From Palsa-965 sp044448685 (lineage in GTDB: Bacteria; Bacteroidota; Bacteroidia; Palsa-965): a stretch of 64,000 nt of DNA. Positions within the stretch are counted from its first letter, which is position 1, and each line of letters begins with the position of its first letter. Of this stretch, positions 17,897-27,580 are shown piece by piece. Made by a program: the position numbers and the translations under genes. Location: the NCBI GenBank assembly GCA_044448685.1, contig JBIOHC010000017.1, forward strand, positions 1 to 64,000. Direction: 5' to 3'. The notes below the pieces were generated by a model. The model ran no database searches. It was not told the origin of the DNA and was given only the letters and a program-made list of their open reading frames with translations.

Positions 17897-20572
17897 ATGG
17901 ACGAAGTATCTGTAACCCCGGCAGCACCTCACAAAAGGAAGTTCAGTATTTTACGCTTCCTGAAGCGATTATTCCTGAGCCTGTTTATTCTTCTTATCCT
18001 TATTATAGGAACGGGCATTTTTCTGGCCTGGAAGTACCAGGATGAAGCCAAAGCCCTGGTTATTGTCAAACTCAATGAACAACTCAATACCCGGATTATT
18101 GTTTCACCGGAGGATATAGATTTTTCTGTCCTCCGTAATTTCCCGAATGCTTCGGTAGATTTAAAAAACATTAAAATGCTCGAAGCAGTTCCGGGAGACC
18201 AGAAAGATACCCTGCTTAAAGCCGGAGTTGTTTCCCTGCAATTCAATATACGGGACCTTTTCAATAAGCATTATGTAATCAAACGGATTGACCTTAAAGA
18301 AGTGTTGGTTAATCTGAAAATTGACAAAAAGGGGAATGATAATTTCCATATTCTCAAATCTTCATCCGATACCACCACAGCTCCTCCGGATACAAATGCC
18401 TTTGCACTGGATAAGATCGTGATGAAAAACATCCGGGTGAAATACAAGAATCTGCAGACAAAGGATGATGATGATCTGACCCTTACCAAAGCCCAGTTCA
18501 AAGGTAATTTCAGCAGCAAGGAATACAAACTTGAAGCGGATCTGGAAGCATACATAGAACATATTATCAGCAATAAGGTTAATTATATTCAGGAGCGGAC
18601 GATAAGTCTGAATACGATACTCGATGTGAAGGGAACCGTGTACGCAATTAAAAAGGCTGACATTAAACTCGGCAAGCTGGCACTTTCTGTAACCGGTACA
18701 TGGGATCATCAGGCTAAGGAAGATATATTCAATCTCGTGGCCGGGGGCAAGGATATGGATATCAAGAGTGCCTGTTCCTGGATGCCCGGTAAATACAAGA
18801 AGGATATTGAAGAATTCAAGAGTAAAGGTGATTTCCATTTCAGGGCCATCTATAAAGGAATAATGAGTAAGAAGAGCAGCCCGGAAATCATTGCCAGTTT
18901 CGGGGTTACCCAGGGGGAGATTATTCAGACCGCCGAAAACCTTTCTATGAAAAATGTTGAGCTGGAAGGGGAATACAGCAGCGCCGGTAAAGGAAGTTTT
19001 ACGCTGCATCATTTTTCCGGTGTGTTGCCGGAAGGAAGCATCAAAGGCAACCTGAAGGTGGATGACTTCAGTAATCCTATGATTGATGCCAAAGCCGAGG
19101 GTGTAGCTGACCTGGCCGAGCTTCAGAAATTTCTGCGTATCGACACCATCGAAACACTTACCGGGAAAGTGAAACTGAATGCTTCTTTTGACGGTCATAT
19201 CCGTAAGACAGCAGAGAACCTTATAAAAGAAGACAAAACTTCCGGTTCAGTGAGTTTCTCCGATGTAGCACTTAAACTCAGGCACAGCAAGATGACTTTT
19301 GAAGGTTTGGGTGGAGATCTGACCCTGGCAAGCAATGATATTTCTGTAAAAGGCCTGAGAGGTAAAATTGCACACAGCGATTTTAATCTGGATGGCACCT
19401 TTAAAAATATAATGGCCTGGCTGCTCCTGAAAGATGAACAGCTCACCGTTGATGCATCACTTAAATCGCAGAAGATAGACCTGAATGAACTTCTGACAGA
19501 TCAGAGTACAGCCCCTCCTGTACCGGCTGCTGCAACCAAGAATGTGACAGCAGGAACCAAAACCCCTCCTCCCGCGCCTTATAAGCTGACACTTTCCAGG
19601 TATCTGGATTTAACATTGCGGGCAGAAATAGGAGATATGGTATTCCGGAAATTTGAAGCCAATGATATGCATGGGGTGCTGAGGATGAAAGACAAGCATC
19701 TGTATGCCGATCCCCTTACCTTTAAAACGATGGATGGTACCTTTGCCACACGGGCTGATCTGGATGGAACACGCAGCGATTCCGTTCTCATAAAACTGGA
19801 TGCTGATATGCAGAATGTAAGTGCTACGCGTCTGTTCACCGAGATGGAAAATTTCGGGCAGCAAACCATGCAGGATAAAAATGTCAAAGGATCCATTACT
19901 GCCAAAGCCCAGGTGTCCATTCCCTGTGGCAGCGACCTGACAGTCAATTCATCCAAGCTCCTGGCCAAATGCGATGTAACCATTGTCAAAGGAGAACTTA
20001 TCAAACTCGCTTCCCTTAAGTCAATGTCCAAATTTATCAATATCAATGAGCTGGAAGACCTGAAATTTGCTACCCTCACCACCATCATCAATGTAAGTAA
20101 CAGGGTTATTAGTTTTCCCCAGACCCAGATCAACTCCAATGCATTGGACCTGACAGTGGCCGGCACTCAGGATTTTGACGGTAATGTGGATTATATATTC
20201 GGGTTATACCTGAGTGAATTGCTGGCGGCCAAAGCCAAAGCAAACCGAAAAGAGAACAGTGATTTCGGTGAGGTCAATACAGATGATAAGGAAAGCAAGC
20301 ACCGGTTCAGGATCTATATTTCAATGACGGGTAATATTGATAATCCGAAAATAGCTTATGACCATAAGGCGGCCCATGATGAACGGAAAGCCAAGCGTAA
20401 GGAAGAGAAGGAAAAACTGAAAGGTATATTGAATACTGAATTCGGACTTTTTAAACGGGATAGCCTGGTTGTTAAACGGAATGAGGAGCAGAAAAAGAAA
20501 GATGGAAAATTCTCAGTCAAATTTGACGAGGAAAAGAAGAAAGATGAAGGCAAGGACGAAAGTGATTTCTAA
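17897..20572 (+). CDS. AsmA-family envelope protein
   Basis: 891 residues: a short cytosolic N-terminus, one membrane helix (about 25-46, FLSLFILLILIIGTGIFLAW), then a long repetitive beta-rich periplasmic region and an AsmA C-terminal region (about 675-780). The last ~70 residues are highly charged (K, E and D). AsmA-like proteins are TamB/VPS13-like, and several affect phospholipid transport to or assembly of the outer membrane; that role is inferred here. The gene is apparently monocistronic and its 3' end overlaps the convergent DUF7793-like gene by four bases. Confidence 0.85.
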   Translation: MDEVSVTPAAPHKRKFSILRFLKRLFLSLFILLILIIGTGIFLAWKYQDEAKALVIVKLNEQLNTRIIVSPEDIDFSVLRNFPNASVDLKNIKMLEAVPGDQKDTLLKAGVVSLQFNIRDLFNKHYVIKRIDLKEVLVNLKIDKKGNDNFHILKSSSDTTTAPPDTNAFALDKIVMKNIRVKYKNLQTKDDDDLTLTKAQFKGNFSSKEYKLEADLEAYIEHIISNKVNYIQERTISLNTILDVKGTVYAIKKADIKLGKLALSVTGTWDHQAKEDIFNLVAGGKDMDIKSACSWMPGKYKKDIEEFKSKGDFHFRAIYKGIMSKKSSPEIIASFGVTQGEIIQTAENLSMKNVELEGEYSSAGKGSFTLHHFSGVLPEGSIKGNLKVDDFSNPMIDAKAEGVADLAELQKFLRIDTIETLTGKVKLNASFDGHIRKTAENLIKEDKTSGSVSFSDVALKLRHSKMTFEGLGGDLTLASNDISVKGLRGKIAHSDFNLDGTFKNIMAWLLLKDEQLTVDASLKSQKIDLNELLTDQSTAPPVPAAATKNVTAGTKTPPPAPYKLTLSRYLDLTLRAEIGDMVFRKFEANDMHGVLRMKDKHLYADPLTFKTMDGTFATRADLDGTRSDSVLIKLDADMQNVSATRLFTEMENFGQQTMQDKNVKGSITAKAQVSIPCGSDLTVNSSKLLAKCDVTIVKGELIKLASLKSMSKFININELEDLKFATLTTIINVSNRVISFPQTQINSNALDLTVAGTQDFDGNVDYIFGLYLSELLAAKAKANRKENSDFGEVNTDDKESKHRFRIYISMTGNIDNPKIAYDHKAAHDERKAKRKEEKEKLKGILNTEFGLFKRDSLVVKRNEEQKKKDGKFSVKFDEEKKKDEGKDESDF

Positions 20573-20961
20573 CCCTTTATACTTCTGAGCCAGATCTTTG
20601 CTTCTGTTTCAGTCGGAAAGGATTTGAAAGGAACCGGAGTCTTGTAAAACCGGTTAAAAAAATTAACGATAAGCCTTATTGCCAGACTTTCTGTGATCAT
20701 GGCAGAAGCAATAAAAACACTTTCTGCGTGAGTTGCAGCATATTCCCGCCCTTCCTTGCTCATGGTAAAGTCTTCTCTCCCATCTATAATTTGAGGAACC
20801 TTCTTTTTTTTGCACCCTAATTCTTCATACACCTTAAATGCGAGTTCCACATCTCTTCCTTCCATTTCAACCCCTTTGTTCGGTTTTACCCACAAAAAAC
20901 CATCCTCATCAAGCCAGATAGAGGCTTTAGCAGTCTTTCTTATATCCGTCTGTATAGTCAT
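20569..20961 (-). CDS. DUF7793/STAS-like protein
   Basis: 130 residues from the ATG at 20961; an in-frame start at 21123 is unlikely because it would run into the divergent kinase gene. Features are WLDEDGFLWVKP, then a predicted helix, PQIIDGREDFTMSKEGR, and a C-terminal EAKIWLRS. This resembles the SpoIIAA/STAS-like DUF7793 family of Bacteroidota, which often occurs near signalling genes. Function is unknown, perhaps a partner in phosphatase or kinase signalling. Divergent from the histidine kinase at 21100. Confidence 0.7.
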   Translation of the reverse strand: MTIQTDIRKTAKASIWLDEDGFLWVKPNKGVEMEGRDVELAFKVYEELGCKKKKVPQIIDGREDFTMSKEGREYAATHAESVFIASAMITESLAIRLIVNFFNRFYKTPVPFKSFPTETEAKIWLRSIKG

Positions 20962-21099
20962 CCGATTGATCTTCTTCCTGTTAGTGCCTGCTTTAACGTG
21001 TTTATTTCTGCAATCTAGAGGAAAAACGGCAATATTGCAATTTAATAATGCCTCGTTCAGCAAAACAATGTGTAAGCGGGGATTCCATATCTTTACTTC

Positions 21100-22602
21100 G
21101 TGAGTATTTATGCACAAAAACAACGCTGGAAAATAGGGCTTTTCCTGGCCGCCATGATTATCATAGGCGTATCCCTGTGGTATAATATCAGGCTGGTTGA
21201 CAAGATTGCAGCCGATGAAAAGGGAAAAGCTACACTGTGGGCCAATGCGATCCGGGAGAAAGCCAATTTCATCCTTCGGACGGATTCCATTTTTCAGACC
21301 ATAGCCGTTTCTGAACGTAAAAAAGTGGAGCTCTGGGCTGAAGCCACCAAGGAATTGGGGAAGGAATTAAATGTGAACCCTTTTGTACTGGAAGTCATCA
21401 AAAACAATGAGGAAGTTCCGGTAATCCTTACGGATATGAAAGGTAGAATCACTTCCTGGAGGAACTTCGACATCCAGAAAGCAAAAGATACGACCTGGCT
21501 TCGCCGGCAGCTCGATACCATGAAGAGCCAGTATTCTCCTATCGTTATTGATATTTATGCCGGGCAGAAAGATTTTCTTTATTATAAGGATTCCCGGGTT
21601 TTCAGCAGTTTGAAGAATGTAATCAACAGCCTTATTAAATCCTTCATCAATGAGGTGGCGGTCAATTCAGCATCGGTACCTGTCGTTTATACCGATTCGA
21701 CCCGTGCAAGGGTTATTGCTTTCGGCAACCTGGACTCGGTGAAGATGAAGAACCCTTCCTTCCGTGAACAGACCATTGCCGCCATGAATGCCAAGAGCAA
21801 TGTGATAGAGGTTGATCTGGGAAACAAGGAAAAGAACTTTATTTTTTATGAGGATTCCTTTCTGCTCAAACAGATAAAGTATTATCCTTTTGTCCAGTTT
21901 GCAATCATTGGTATGTTTCTGCTCATTGCCTATACCCTTTTCAGTACAGCAAGGCGTTCAGAACAAAACCAGGTATGGGTGGGGCTGGCAAAGGAAACAG
22001 CGCATCAGCTCGGTACCCCCCTTTCTTCTCTTCTCGGATGGCTGGAGTATATGAAACTGAAGGGGGCTGATGAGGAGATGACCCGTGAAATAGGCCAGGA
22101 TGTGAAAAGACTTGAAATGATCACGGACCGTTTTTCCAAGATAGGCTCCGTGCCTAAACTCGAAAAAGAAAACCTGCTGGAGGCGTTGGAAGAATCCGTA
22201 AACTATATACGGACCCGTACCACTGACAAGGTGCAGTTTACAATACGGAATGCCAGTCCGTCGCCGGTAATTGCACCTATAAATCGCCCGCTTTTTGCCT
22301 GGGTTATTGAAAACCTGTGTCGCAATGCAGTAGATGCTATGGGTGTGGAAGGTAAAATTAATATGGTTGTTTCCGATGAAAATCAATTTGCCTATATAGA
22401 AATCTCAGATACAGGTAAAGGAATTCCCAAATCCAAATTCAAAACTATTTTTGAACCCGGTTTTACAACCAAGAAAAGAGGCTGGGGTTTAGGTCTGTCA
22501 TTGACCAAACGCATCATCGAAAATTATCATGAAGGTAAGATCTTTGTCAAGGAATCGGAATTGAATAAGGGGACAACATTCAGGATTGTACTTAAAAAGT
22601 GA
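21100..22602 (+). CDS. Membrane sensor histidine kinase
   Basis: 500 residues. Membrane helices at about 11-28 and 265-285 bracket a ~235-residue extracytoplasmic sensor domain. The cytosolic HisKA region has phospho-acceptor His302 in KETAHQLGTPLSSLLGW. The ATPase domain shows ENLCRNAVDAM, DTGKGIP and KRGWGLGLSLTKRI. There is no receiver domain and no adjacent response regulator, so it is an orphan. hemW starts 15 bases downstream and may be cotranscribed. Confidence 0.92.
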   Translation: MSIYAQKQRWKIGLFLAAMIIIGVSLWYNIRLVDKIAADEKGKATLWANAIREKANFILRTDSIFQTIAVSERKKVELWAEATKELGKELNVNPFVLEVIKNNEEVPVILTDMKGRITSWRNFDIQKAKDTTWLRRQLDTMKSQYSPIVIDIYAGQKDFLYYKDSRVFSSLKNVINSLIKSFINEVAVNSASVPVVYTDSTRARVIAFGNLDSVKMKNPSFREQTIAAMNAKSNVIEVDLGNKEKNFIFYEDSFLLKQIKYYPFVQFAIIGMFLLIAYTLFSTARRSEQNQVWVGLAKETAHQLGTPLSSLLGWLEYMKLKGADEEMTREIGQDVKRLEMITDRFSKIGSVPKLEKENLLEALEESVNYIRTRTTDKVQFTIRNASPSPVIAPINRPLFAWVIENLCRNAVDAMGVEGKINMVVSDENQFAYIEISDTGKGIPKSKFKTIFEPGFTTKKRGWGLGLSLTKRIIENYHEGKIFVKESELNKGTTFRIVLKK

Positions 22603-22617
22603 GGAGCTGATTCAGCG

Positions 22618-23745
22618 ATGGCAGGCATTTATATCCATATCCCTTTTTGCAAACAGGCATGCCATTACTGTGATTTTCATTTTTCAACTGTGCTCAGGCA
22701 AAAGCAGGATTTTCTGAACGCATTGAAGACTGAAATCCTGCTGCGTAAGGACTATCTGAAACAGGAAACTGTTGATACCGTTTACTTCGGGGGAGGAACT
22801 CCATCCCTGCTGACAGAACAAGAACTGGATGAAGTTTTTTCAACCCTTCATGATAACTTTTCCATCGCCCCTGATGCGGAAATAACCCTGGAAGCTAATC
22901 CGGATGACCTGCTGCCTTCTAAACTCAAAGTCTTTAAAAAAGCCTCTGTAAACAGACTGAGTATAGGTATCCAGAGTTTCAGGCAGGAAGATCTGACCTG
23001 GATGAACAGGGCACATACGGCTATTCAGGCACAAGACTGTGTAAAGCTGGCCCGTGATGCCGGTATCAGCAATATCAGCATTGATCTTATTTATGGCTTG
23101 CCCGCTCAGGATGATGAGACATGGAGAAAAAACCTGCATCGTGCTTTTGAACTGGAAGTGCAGCATATTTCGGCCTATGCCCTCACTGTTGAGCCGCGTA
23201 CTGCCCTGGCAAGTCATATCCGCAAAGGGATTAGTGCTGCACCGGACGAAGAGCAGTTTTCAGCACAGTTCAAGGTTCTGAGAGAAGAAACCAGGTGGAA
23301 TGGTTTCCAGCAATATGAAATTTCCAATTTCGGCCAGGCGGGATATTTTTCAAGACATAATACCAGCTACTGGCAGGGTATTCCTTATCTGGGCCTGGGA
23401 CCTTCGGCACATTCTTTTGACGGGACTTCCAGGCAATGGAATATAGCCAATAACCCTGTTTATATACGCGCTCTTGAAAAGGGGGAGACTTTTTCCGAAC
23501 AGGAATATTTGACACCCACTCAGCAATACAATGAGTTTGTCATGACCAGCCTGCGGACAATGTGGGGATGTAATTCAGGTGTTGTCGGAAAAAAATTCGG
23601 ACCCTCTTTGCAGGCTCATTGTCTTGCCGAAGCTGAATTTTATTTACATTCGGGTAAGCTGGTACAAGTTGGCCCATCCTTACTTCTTACTGAAGAGGGA
23701 ATGCAGATCGCTGATCGTATAGCCAGTGATCTTTTCTTTGCTTAA
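22618..23745 (+). CDS. hemW: Radical SAM heme chaperone HemW
   Basis: 375 residues. The N-terminus IYIHIPFCKQACHYCDFHF carries the CxxxCxxC cluster ligands Cys11, Cys15 and Cys18 plus the additional Cys-Phe pattern of HemW. YFGGGTPSLL and LTLEANPDD-type motifs follow, and a HemW-type C-terminal domain ends the protein. HemW binds heme and delivers it to respiratory targets; many were once misnamed coproporphyrinogen dehydrogenase. The cyclase-family gene follows after 29 bases. Confidence 0.95.
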   Translation: MAGIYIHIPFCKQACHYCDFHFSTVLRQKQDFLNALKTEILLRKDYLKQETVDTVYFGGGTPSLLTEQELDEVFSTLHDNFSIAPDAEITLEANPDDLLPSKLKVFKKASVNRLSIGIQSFRQEDLTWMNRAHTAIQAQDCVKLARDAGISNISIDLIYGLPAQDDETWRKNLHRAFELEVQHISAYALTVEPRTALASHIRKGISAAPDEEQFSAQFKVLREETRWNGFQQYEISNFGQAGYFSRHNTSYWQGIPYLGLGPSAHSFDGTSRQWNIANNPVYIRALEKGETFSEQEYLTPTQQYNEFVMTSLRTMWGCNSGVVGKKFGPSLQAHCLAEAEFYLHSGKLVQVGPSLLLTEEGMQIADRIASDLFFA

Positions 23746-23774
23746 TCCAATAACACCGGCAAATTCTGACACAT

Positions 23775-24527
23775 ATGTTCCTGACACTTCAGCACAAAGG
23801 CAAAACGTATAAATCTGATCTGGATCAGCCCCTTGATATATCGATACCCCTTCGGGCCGGTGAGTTGAATGTGAATGCCTGGTATGCTGCACCGGTTAAG
23901 ATAGAAGCGGTACGGAATGGGGACTGGATAGGGGAGGTGAAGCAGGGCGGTTCGGTCAATTTCAGGAACATATCTTTTAATCCGCATGGAAACGGCACCC
24001 ATACCGAATGTGTGGGTCATATCTCCAGGGAAGATTACAGCATCAATCAATGTCTGAAGAAGTTTTTTTTCATTGCCGAACTTATCACCATCCTGCCTGA
24101 AACACTCCCAAATGCCGACAAGGTAATTTCCCGCTCAGGGCTGGAAGCTGCACTTGGGGACAAGAAACCGGAAGCCCTCATCATTCGCACCTTGTCCAAT
24201 CCGCCCGAAAAAATCAATGTCCATTATTCCCATACCAATCCTGTATACCTCACCGAAGAGGCAGCCCTCTTTATTCACGAACGGGGGATAGACCATCTGC
24301 TGGTCGATATGCCCAGTGTGGACAGGGAAGAAGATGGGGGTAAGCTCCTGGCACACCGGGCTTTCTGGCAGTATCCCCATAATACAATGATGCACAGGAC
24401 CATTACAGAGCTCGTCTACATACCCAATCACATCATGGATGGCTGCTTTCTGCTCAACATTCTGATAGCCAGTTTTGAGAATGATGCAAGTCCCAGTAAA
24501 CCTGTTTTGTATCGTATTCTTTCCTGA
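23775..24527 (+). CDS. Cyclase-family metal-dependent hydrolase (kynurenine formamidase-like)
   Basis: 250 residues with the cyclase-family metal motif in HGNGTHTECVGH and a downstream HRAFWQYP region. Family members such as KynB hydrolyse N-formylkynurenine, and others open cyclic amides or lactones. No other tryptophan-catabolism gene is nearby, so the substrate is unassigned. It lies directly after hemW on the same strand and upstream of an Lrp-type regulator. Confidence 0.85.
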   Translation: MFLTLQHKGKTYKSDLDQPLDISIPLRAGELNVNAWYAAPVKIEAVRNGDWIGEVKQGGSVNFRNISFNPHGNGTHTECVGHISREDYSINQCLKKFFFIAELITILPETLPNADKVISRSGLEAALGDKKPEALIIRTLSNPPEKINVHYSHTNPVYLTEEAALFIHERGIDHLLVDMPSVDREEDGGKLLAHRAFWQYPHNTMMHRTITELVYIPNHIMDGCFLLNILIASFENDASPSKPVLYRILS

Positions 24528-24621
24528 TCCGGACATATTCCTGTTTGTTTGCTCCTTTATTACTGAATTTTGCAGTTCTGGCACTTTCCTTTGTAAATTA
24601 GCCAGTAAATTTCTGCTGCTT

Positions 24622-25092
24622 ATGAATTTAGATAAAACAGACCTCCGCATCTTAAAAATCCTTCAGCAGAACGGAAGGATCACGAATCTCGAACTTTCAC
24701 AAACCATTGGCCTTTCTCCTGCGCCTACATTGGAACGGGTTAAAAAACTGGAAAAAAACGGGTTCATTAAGAGTTATCATGCCCGTGTGGATGAGACTAA
24801 ACTTGGCATCGGCATAAAAGCCATGATGCTCATTACCCTTCCCCGGCATACAGAAGGAGTAGTGGATAAATTCAAAAAACAAATTGCCCTGATAGATGAA
24901 ATAACAGACTGTTTCAAGGTTACGGGGAATGCCGACTATATACTGCATGTCATGGTAAAGGATATCCATGCCTTTGAAGAACTCGTGGCCCGTAAGATTG
25001 CAACTATTGAAGAAATAAGTCAGATGCAGACCATGGTAATTCTTTCCAAGGCAAAAGAGTCAAATGTCATTCCTTATAACTATGAATATTGA
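24622..25092 (+). CDS. Lrp/AsnC-family transcriptional regulator
   Basis: 156 residues from the ATG at 24622, chosen because NLDKTDLRILKILQQNGRIT is the usual N-terminus; an in-frame start at 24475 would overlap the upstream gene. Winged HTH at about 3-50 (TNLELSQTIGLSPAPTLERV), then the RAM ligand-binding domain with VTGNADYILHVMV. It is expected to form dimers/octamers and respond to an amino acid. The stop overlaps the YjbR-like start by 11 bases, so the two are coupled. Confidence 0.92.
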   Translation: MNLDKTDLRILKILQQNGRITNLELSQTIGLSPAPTLERVKKLEKNGFIKSYHARVDETKLGIGIKAMMLITLPRHTEGVVDKFKKQIALIDEITDCFKVTGNADYILHVMVKDIHAFEELVARKIATIEEISQMQTMVILSKAKESNVIPYNYEY

Positions 25093-25465
25093 GGAACTGC
25101 GTGAGTATTGCATGGATAAAATCAGTGTGGAGGAAACCTTTCCTTTTGGTGAAGACACCCTTGTTTTCAAGGTCATGGGGAAAGCATTCCTGCTTACCGG
25201 CCTGGGCGAAAATCCACTAAGCTTTAATGTCAAGTGTGATCCTGAGAAAGCTGTTCAGTTAAGAGAGGAGTATAATTGTGTCCAGCCCGGTTATCATATG
25301 AATAAAAAGCATTGGAACACAATCGAAGTAGATGGTTCTGTTCCGGACCGTATGCTCAGGGAATGGATTGATCATAGCTATGAACAGGTTTGCGCCGGAT
25401 TATCCAAGCGGGTGCAGGAAAAGATTCTGAAAGATGAGGAGAAGCGGAAGAAAAAGAAGAAGTAG
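25082..25465 (+). CDS. MmcQ/YjbR-family protein
   Basis: 127 residues from the ATG at 25082, inside the end of the Lrp gene. MNIEELREYCMDKISVEETFPFGEDTLVFKV and KKHWNTIEVDGSVPD match the MmcQ/YjbR family (CyaY-like fold, proposed DNA-binding). The C-terminus is a run of Lys/Glu. Function unknown; the overlap suggests joint expression with the regulator. Confidence 0.88.
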   Translation: MNIEELREYCMDKISVEETFPFGEDTLVFKVMGKAFLLTGLGENPLSFNVKCDPEKAVQLREEYNCVQPGYHMNKKHWNTIEVDGSVPDRMLREWIDHSYEQVCAGLSKRVQEKILKDEEKRKKKKK

Positions 25466-25512
25466 GCAGGCCTTCGACTTTGCTCAGGCACCGAAATATC
25501 GTAGTGTGGATT

Positions 25513-25573
25513 TTGTCATTCTGAGCGACCTTGGGGTTGTTTGAGGGAAGCAGTAGCGAAGAATCTCCTTGGA
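25513..25573 (+). repeat. 61-bp terminal repeat, left copy
   Basis: It begins TTGTCATTCTGAGC and ends GAATCTCCTTGGA. The inverted partner, also 61 bp, is at 26476-26536. The first 20 and last 21 bases of the two agree at all but a few positions while the middle differs. The same element type occurs at 41754-41897. The TGTCATTCTGAGC…AGAATCTCC repeat is widespread in bacterial genomes. Confidence 0.8.
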
Positions 25574-25614
25574 CAGACAAATTTTAATCTCCAATTTCTT
25601 TAACACGCTGATTC

Positions 25615-26436
25615 TTGAAAACCCATAAATCAAAGAAAATGCTATTTGTAATTCATGCCAGCCTGAGCATGATATCCTGCGGGCCAGAAGCCAAGCAGGT
25701 CAAATCTGGAAAAGAACCGATAGATCTGATTTCTGTCAGAAGAATAGAAATGCAAAGCCCTTCAGACCTTTCCGACAGTATGCATCACCGGCGAATTGTT
25801 TTTAATCAGGCGGAGGTGGAGAATTTCGTAAAACTTTGGAACGAGTCAAAATCGGCTGGTCCGACAAAATATCTTGTGCGTCATTTCACACGGGTGGAGT
25901 TTAAGGATGGTAGTGTAAGGACATTCAGAATGAATGGAAAGTCTGGTATTAAAGAAAAGACGGATGAAAGCTATGTTTTGGAGACAGGGCAATTGGAAGA
26001 TGACTTAGAAGCGTGGCAGAATGTACAGTTAGAACAAGAGGAATCTTGCGGTATAGTATTGAAAACAGGATGGTATTATATACTTGGTCAAAAGACTGAA
26101 TACAAAAGAAAAGTAAATGAGAAGAGTGAAGAAGTAAACCTTGATCCGGTTCCCATTGTAACAGCACAGAATATTGTTAAAACGGAAATGTATCAGGATA
26201 GGGAAGGAAACTGGGGCCTAAGCATGAAACTGGATTGGGAGGGGGCAAGGGTTTGGCAAAAAGCCACCAAAGCAAATATTGGAGGCCGGCTTGCTTTTAT
26301 AGTGGATGATACACTTCTTTATACTCCTAAGGTCAGTAGTGAAATTCCGGGAGGAATTACCGCCCTTAATGCAGGGAATATCAGTAAGGAACGACTGGAG
26401 AAGCTGAAGGCAAAGATTGATATAGAGAGGAAATGA
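25615..26436 (+). CDS. Putative lipoprotein of unknown function within an inverted-repeat unit
   Basis: 273 residues if the TTG at 25615 is used. That start gives a basic n-region (KTHKSKK) before the hydrophobic stretch and Cys in LSMISC, a plausible lipobox; the next ATG is at 25639 and lacks the positive charge. The rest is a soluble, charged protein containing a probable SecD/P1-type beta region (GLSMKLDWEGARVWQKAT and RLAFIVDDTLLYTPKV are reminiscent of SecDF/P1 head domains). It sits alone between 61-bp inverted repeats and looks like cargo. Function not recognised. Confidence 0.7.
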   Translation: MKTHKSKKMLFVIHASLSMISCGPEAKQVKSGKEPIDLISVRRIEMQSPSDLSDSMHHRRIVFNQAEVENFVKLWNESKSAGPTKYLVRHFTRVEFKDGSVRTFRMNGKSGIKEKTDESYVLETGQLEDDLEAWQNVQLEQEESCGIVLKTGWYYILGQKTEYKRKVNEKSEEVNLDPVPIVTAQNIVKTEMYQDREGNWGLSMKLDWEGARVWQKATKANIGGRLAFIVDDTLLYTPKVSSEIPGGITALNAGNISKERLEKLKAKIDIERK

Positions 26437-26475
26437 ATAGCGTAGAGTCATAGGATTTTACATCCAAATTGCAAT

Positions 26476-26536
26476 TCCAAGGAGATTCCTCGCTACCGCT
26501 TTCGCACGCACAGCCCAAGGTAGCTCGGAATGACAA
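26476..26536 (-). repeat. 61-bp terminal repeat, right copy (inverted)
   Basis: Reverse complement of the 25513-25573 type. Together they enclose a 1,024-bp unit holding one gene. Confidence 0.8.
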
Positions 26537-26570
26537 CTTAATCACTCCGCTCTCGCTCTTCGCTCTCCCT

Positions 26571-26879
26571 TTACCCCCAATGTCCGGGTACCCAGTGTGA
26601 GCCATGATGGGGAATATCTTCCCAATGTCCATCTACCCATACGCCGCCTCTGCGAACCCGGTTCCAGTGTCCTTCCACCCATACATAGCGTTCCCGGTAT
26701 CCATCCCAACGCCAATGCCCTTTGATCCATATATGACGGGGGCCCAGGCCGGCCGGCCGAATACCCATATACACAGGAGGTGCTGGTCTGACCCCTACAA
26801 AAACCTGTGCCTGAGCAGAGGTTCCGGGAAACAGAAATCCGGCTATAAAGAGGAAGAATAGTAAAAAATAACGTTTCAT
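26571..26879 (-). CDS. WXXGXW-repeat secreted protein
   Basis: 102 residues with a signal peptide (MKRYFLLFFLFIAGFLFPG) and four copies of the W-x-x-G-x-W motif: WIKGHWRW, WVEGHWNR, WVDGHWED and WVPGHWG. Such small periplasmic or outer-membrane proteins are common in Bacteroidota and Proteobacteria. Their function is unknown, though the aromatic repeats suggest a compact beta structure. Divergent from the DUF502 gene. Confidence 0.85.
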   Translation of the reverse strand: MKRYFLLFFLFIAGFLFPGTSAQAQVFVGVRPAPPVYMGIRPAGLGPRHIWIKGHWRWDGYRERYVWVEGHWNRVRRGGVWVDGHWEDIPHHGSHWVPGHWG

Positions 26880-26934
26880 GTCGTTTGATTTATTATTAGA
26901 GGGATCCCGACCTTCAAGGTTTAATTGCCTTTCG

Positions 26935-26942
26935 TAACTTTG
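26935..26942 (+). promoter_or_regulatory. Candidate -7 box TAACTTTG
   Basis: It matches TAnnTTTG and lies 11 bases before the DUF502 start, implying a very short leader. No convincing -33 box. Confidence 0.35.
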
Positions 26943-26953
26943 TACAAAAAGGA

Positions 26954-27526
26954 ATGAAAAAATATATTGGATTTTTCCTGCAGGGCCTGCTCGTACTGTC
27001 GCCCCTTGGAATAACGGTGTATATCTTCTACCGTATCCTTTCTTTCATCGGACATTTTTTACAGCAATTTGATTTTCTGTTCAACCCCTTCATTGATCCT
27101 GTCCTGGTTCTGATTCTGGCTTTTCTGGTTATAACCGCAGTGGGATATTTCGGATCCAATGTCCTTTTCAGGGTTATGTTCAGTGCTTTTGAGCACGCTC
27201 TGGAAAGAGCCCCGTTTATCAAAATCATTTATTCCTCTACCAAGGATTTTTTCTCTGCTTTCGTAGGCAGTAAGCGCAAATTCAACAAGCCTGTACTAGT
27301 TACCATAAACAAGGAGAATGATATCCGGCAAATCGGATTTATTACGCAGAAAGACCTCAAAGAGCTGGGTATTGCTGATACCATGGTAGCTGTTTATATG
27401 CCCCATTCCTATGCCATCTCGGGAGTGACTCTTATCGTTCCTGTATCCAGTATTCAGGAATTGACCATTCCTGCATCCGATGCCATGAAGTTTATTGTCA
27501 GCGGAGGTGTCTCCGACCTTGATTAG
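26954..27526 (+). CDS. DUF502 family membrane protein
   Basis: 190 residues with two N-terminal membrane helices (about 5-27 and 50-75) and a soluble C-terminal domain containing PFIKIIYSSTKD and MPHSYAISGVTLIVP, characteristic of DUF502. The family is of unknown function; plant homologues are Golgi/endosomal (COV1-like). Apparently monocistronic. Confidence 0.9.
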   Translation: MKKYIGFFLQGLLVLSPLGITVYIFYRILSFIGHFLQQFDFLFNPFIDPVLVLILAFLVITAVGYFGSNVLFRVMFSAFEHALERAPFIKIIYSSTKDFFSAFVGSKRKFNKPVLVTINKENDIRQIGFITQKDLKELGIADTMVAVYMPHSYAISGVTLIVPVSSIQELTIPASDAMKFIVSGGVSDLD

Positions 27527-27580
27527 GAAATTGCATCTAAACTTTTTATCTTGTAGCCTCAATCATCTAAACATTTTGTC

